A DNA stretch of 5,661 bases from Mycobacterium sp. (GTDB lineage: Bacteria; Actinomycetota; Actinomycetes; Mycobacteriales; Mycobacteriaceae). Shown in pieces: positions 5,502 to 5,661 of this stretch. The stretch is taken from NCBI GenBank assembly GCA_020438915.1, contig JAGQTR010000439.1, positions 1 to 5,661 of the forward strand, in the 5' to 3' direction. Position numbers and translations under genes: made by a program. The notes under the pieces were generated by a model. It did no database searches. It saw only the letters and a list, made by a program, of their open reading frames with translations, and was not told where the DNA came from. Position 1 is the stretch's first letter; each line of letters opens with the position of its first letter.

Positions 5502-5661
5502 ATGGACCAGATCGCCGGCATCCTGCACCGGCCCGAGAGCCCGCCCGTCGGTGCGGTGGTCCTAACCCACGGTGCCGGAGGCAGCCGGGAATCACCCATG
5601 TTGGTCGCCCTCTGCGAAGAATGGGCGCTGCGTGGCTGGCTGGCCGTCCGCTACAACCTGC
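5502..5661 (+). CDS. Alpha/beta hydrolase (Rv0421c-like, KANL3/Tex30-type), 5' part
   Basis: The frame opens at 5502 and is still open at the window edge, giving 53 codons. The N-terminus MDQIAGILHRPES is followed by a hydrophobic strand and the oxyanion-hole signature VVLTHGAGGSRESP (residues 19-32, HGAGG at 23-27). The segment CEEWALRGWLAVRYNL then looks like helix A and the following strand. This pattern fits the KANL3/Tex30-type alpha/beta hydrolases, and gene order fits Rv0421c, which follows thiD in M. tuberculosis. The nucleophile elbow and catalytic triad lie beyond the window, so activity and substrate cannot be judged. A GTG at 5499 directly precedes the ATG and could serve instead; a stop at 5484-5486 rules out any earlier start. 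Only 15 bases separate it from thiD, so the two are probably co-transcribed under the TPP riboswitch. Confidence 0.8.
   Translation, partial: MDQIAGILHRPESPPVGAVVLTHGAGGSRESPMLVALCEEWALRGWLAVRYNL

Noticed and set aside
1..5661. CRISPR arrays, tRNA or rRNA genes, insertion sequence ends
   Set aside because: Reading both strands showed no regularly spaced repeats, no tRNA-like cloverleaf, and no terminal inverted repeats or transposase.

Overview
The window is high-GC DNA whose gene order and protein sequences point to a mycobacterium (Mycobacterium/Mycolicibacterium or a close relative). The minus-strand pair DUF3263 plus a VirR-like start, and the plus-strand run def - GNAT - xthA followed by thiD and an alpha/beta hydrolase, match the order I recall from the Rv0431-Rv0421c region of M. 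tuberculosis. The species cannot be fixed from the sequence alone.

Layout: positions 1-411 carry two minus-strand genes, a 102-residue DUF3263 protein and, 41 bases further on, the first 20 codons of a VirR/LytR_C-type membrane protein. A 137-base divergent spacer follows. From 549 to 2879 lies a tightly packed plus-strand operon: peptide deformylase (def), a two-domain GNAT acetyltransferase of the Rv0428c/Cg3035 type, and exonuclease III (xthA). Next is a stand-alone DUF222/HNH endonuclease gene of the 13E12-repeat family (2957-4507). Its start codon sits inside a near-perfect mycobacterial LexA (SOS) box and directly behind a strong -10 hexamer. From about 4536 to 4625 there is a TPP riboswitch, then thiD (4632-5486) and the beginning of an alpha/beta hydrolase gene that runs off the window.

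How they work together: def, the GNAT gene and xthA are housekeeping genes that are probably co-transcribed. The DUF222/HNH gene is an accessory DNA-damage-type gene placed between xthA and the thiamine locus. In M. tuberculosis I recall ctpH and thiC filling that place, so here the riboswitch directly controls thiD instead of thiC. No wholly new system is evident. The best signals are regulatory: the SOS box over the start of a probably leaderless HNH gene, the riboswitch-thiD junction without thiC, and a probable leaderless start for def.
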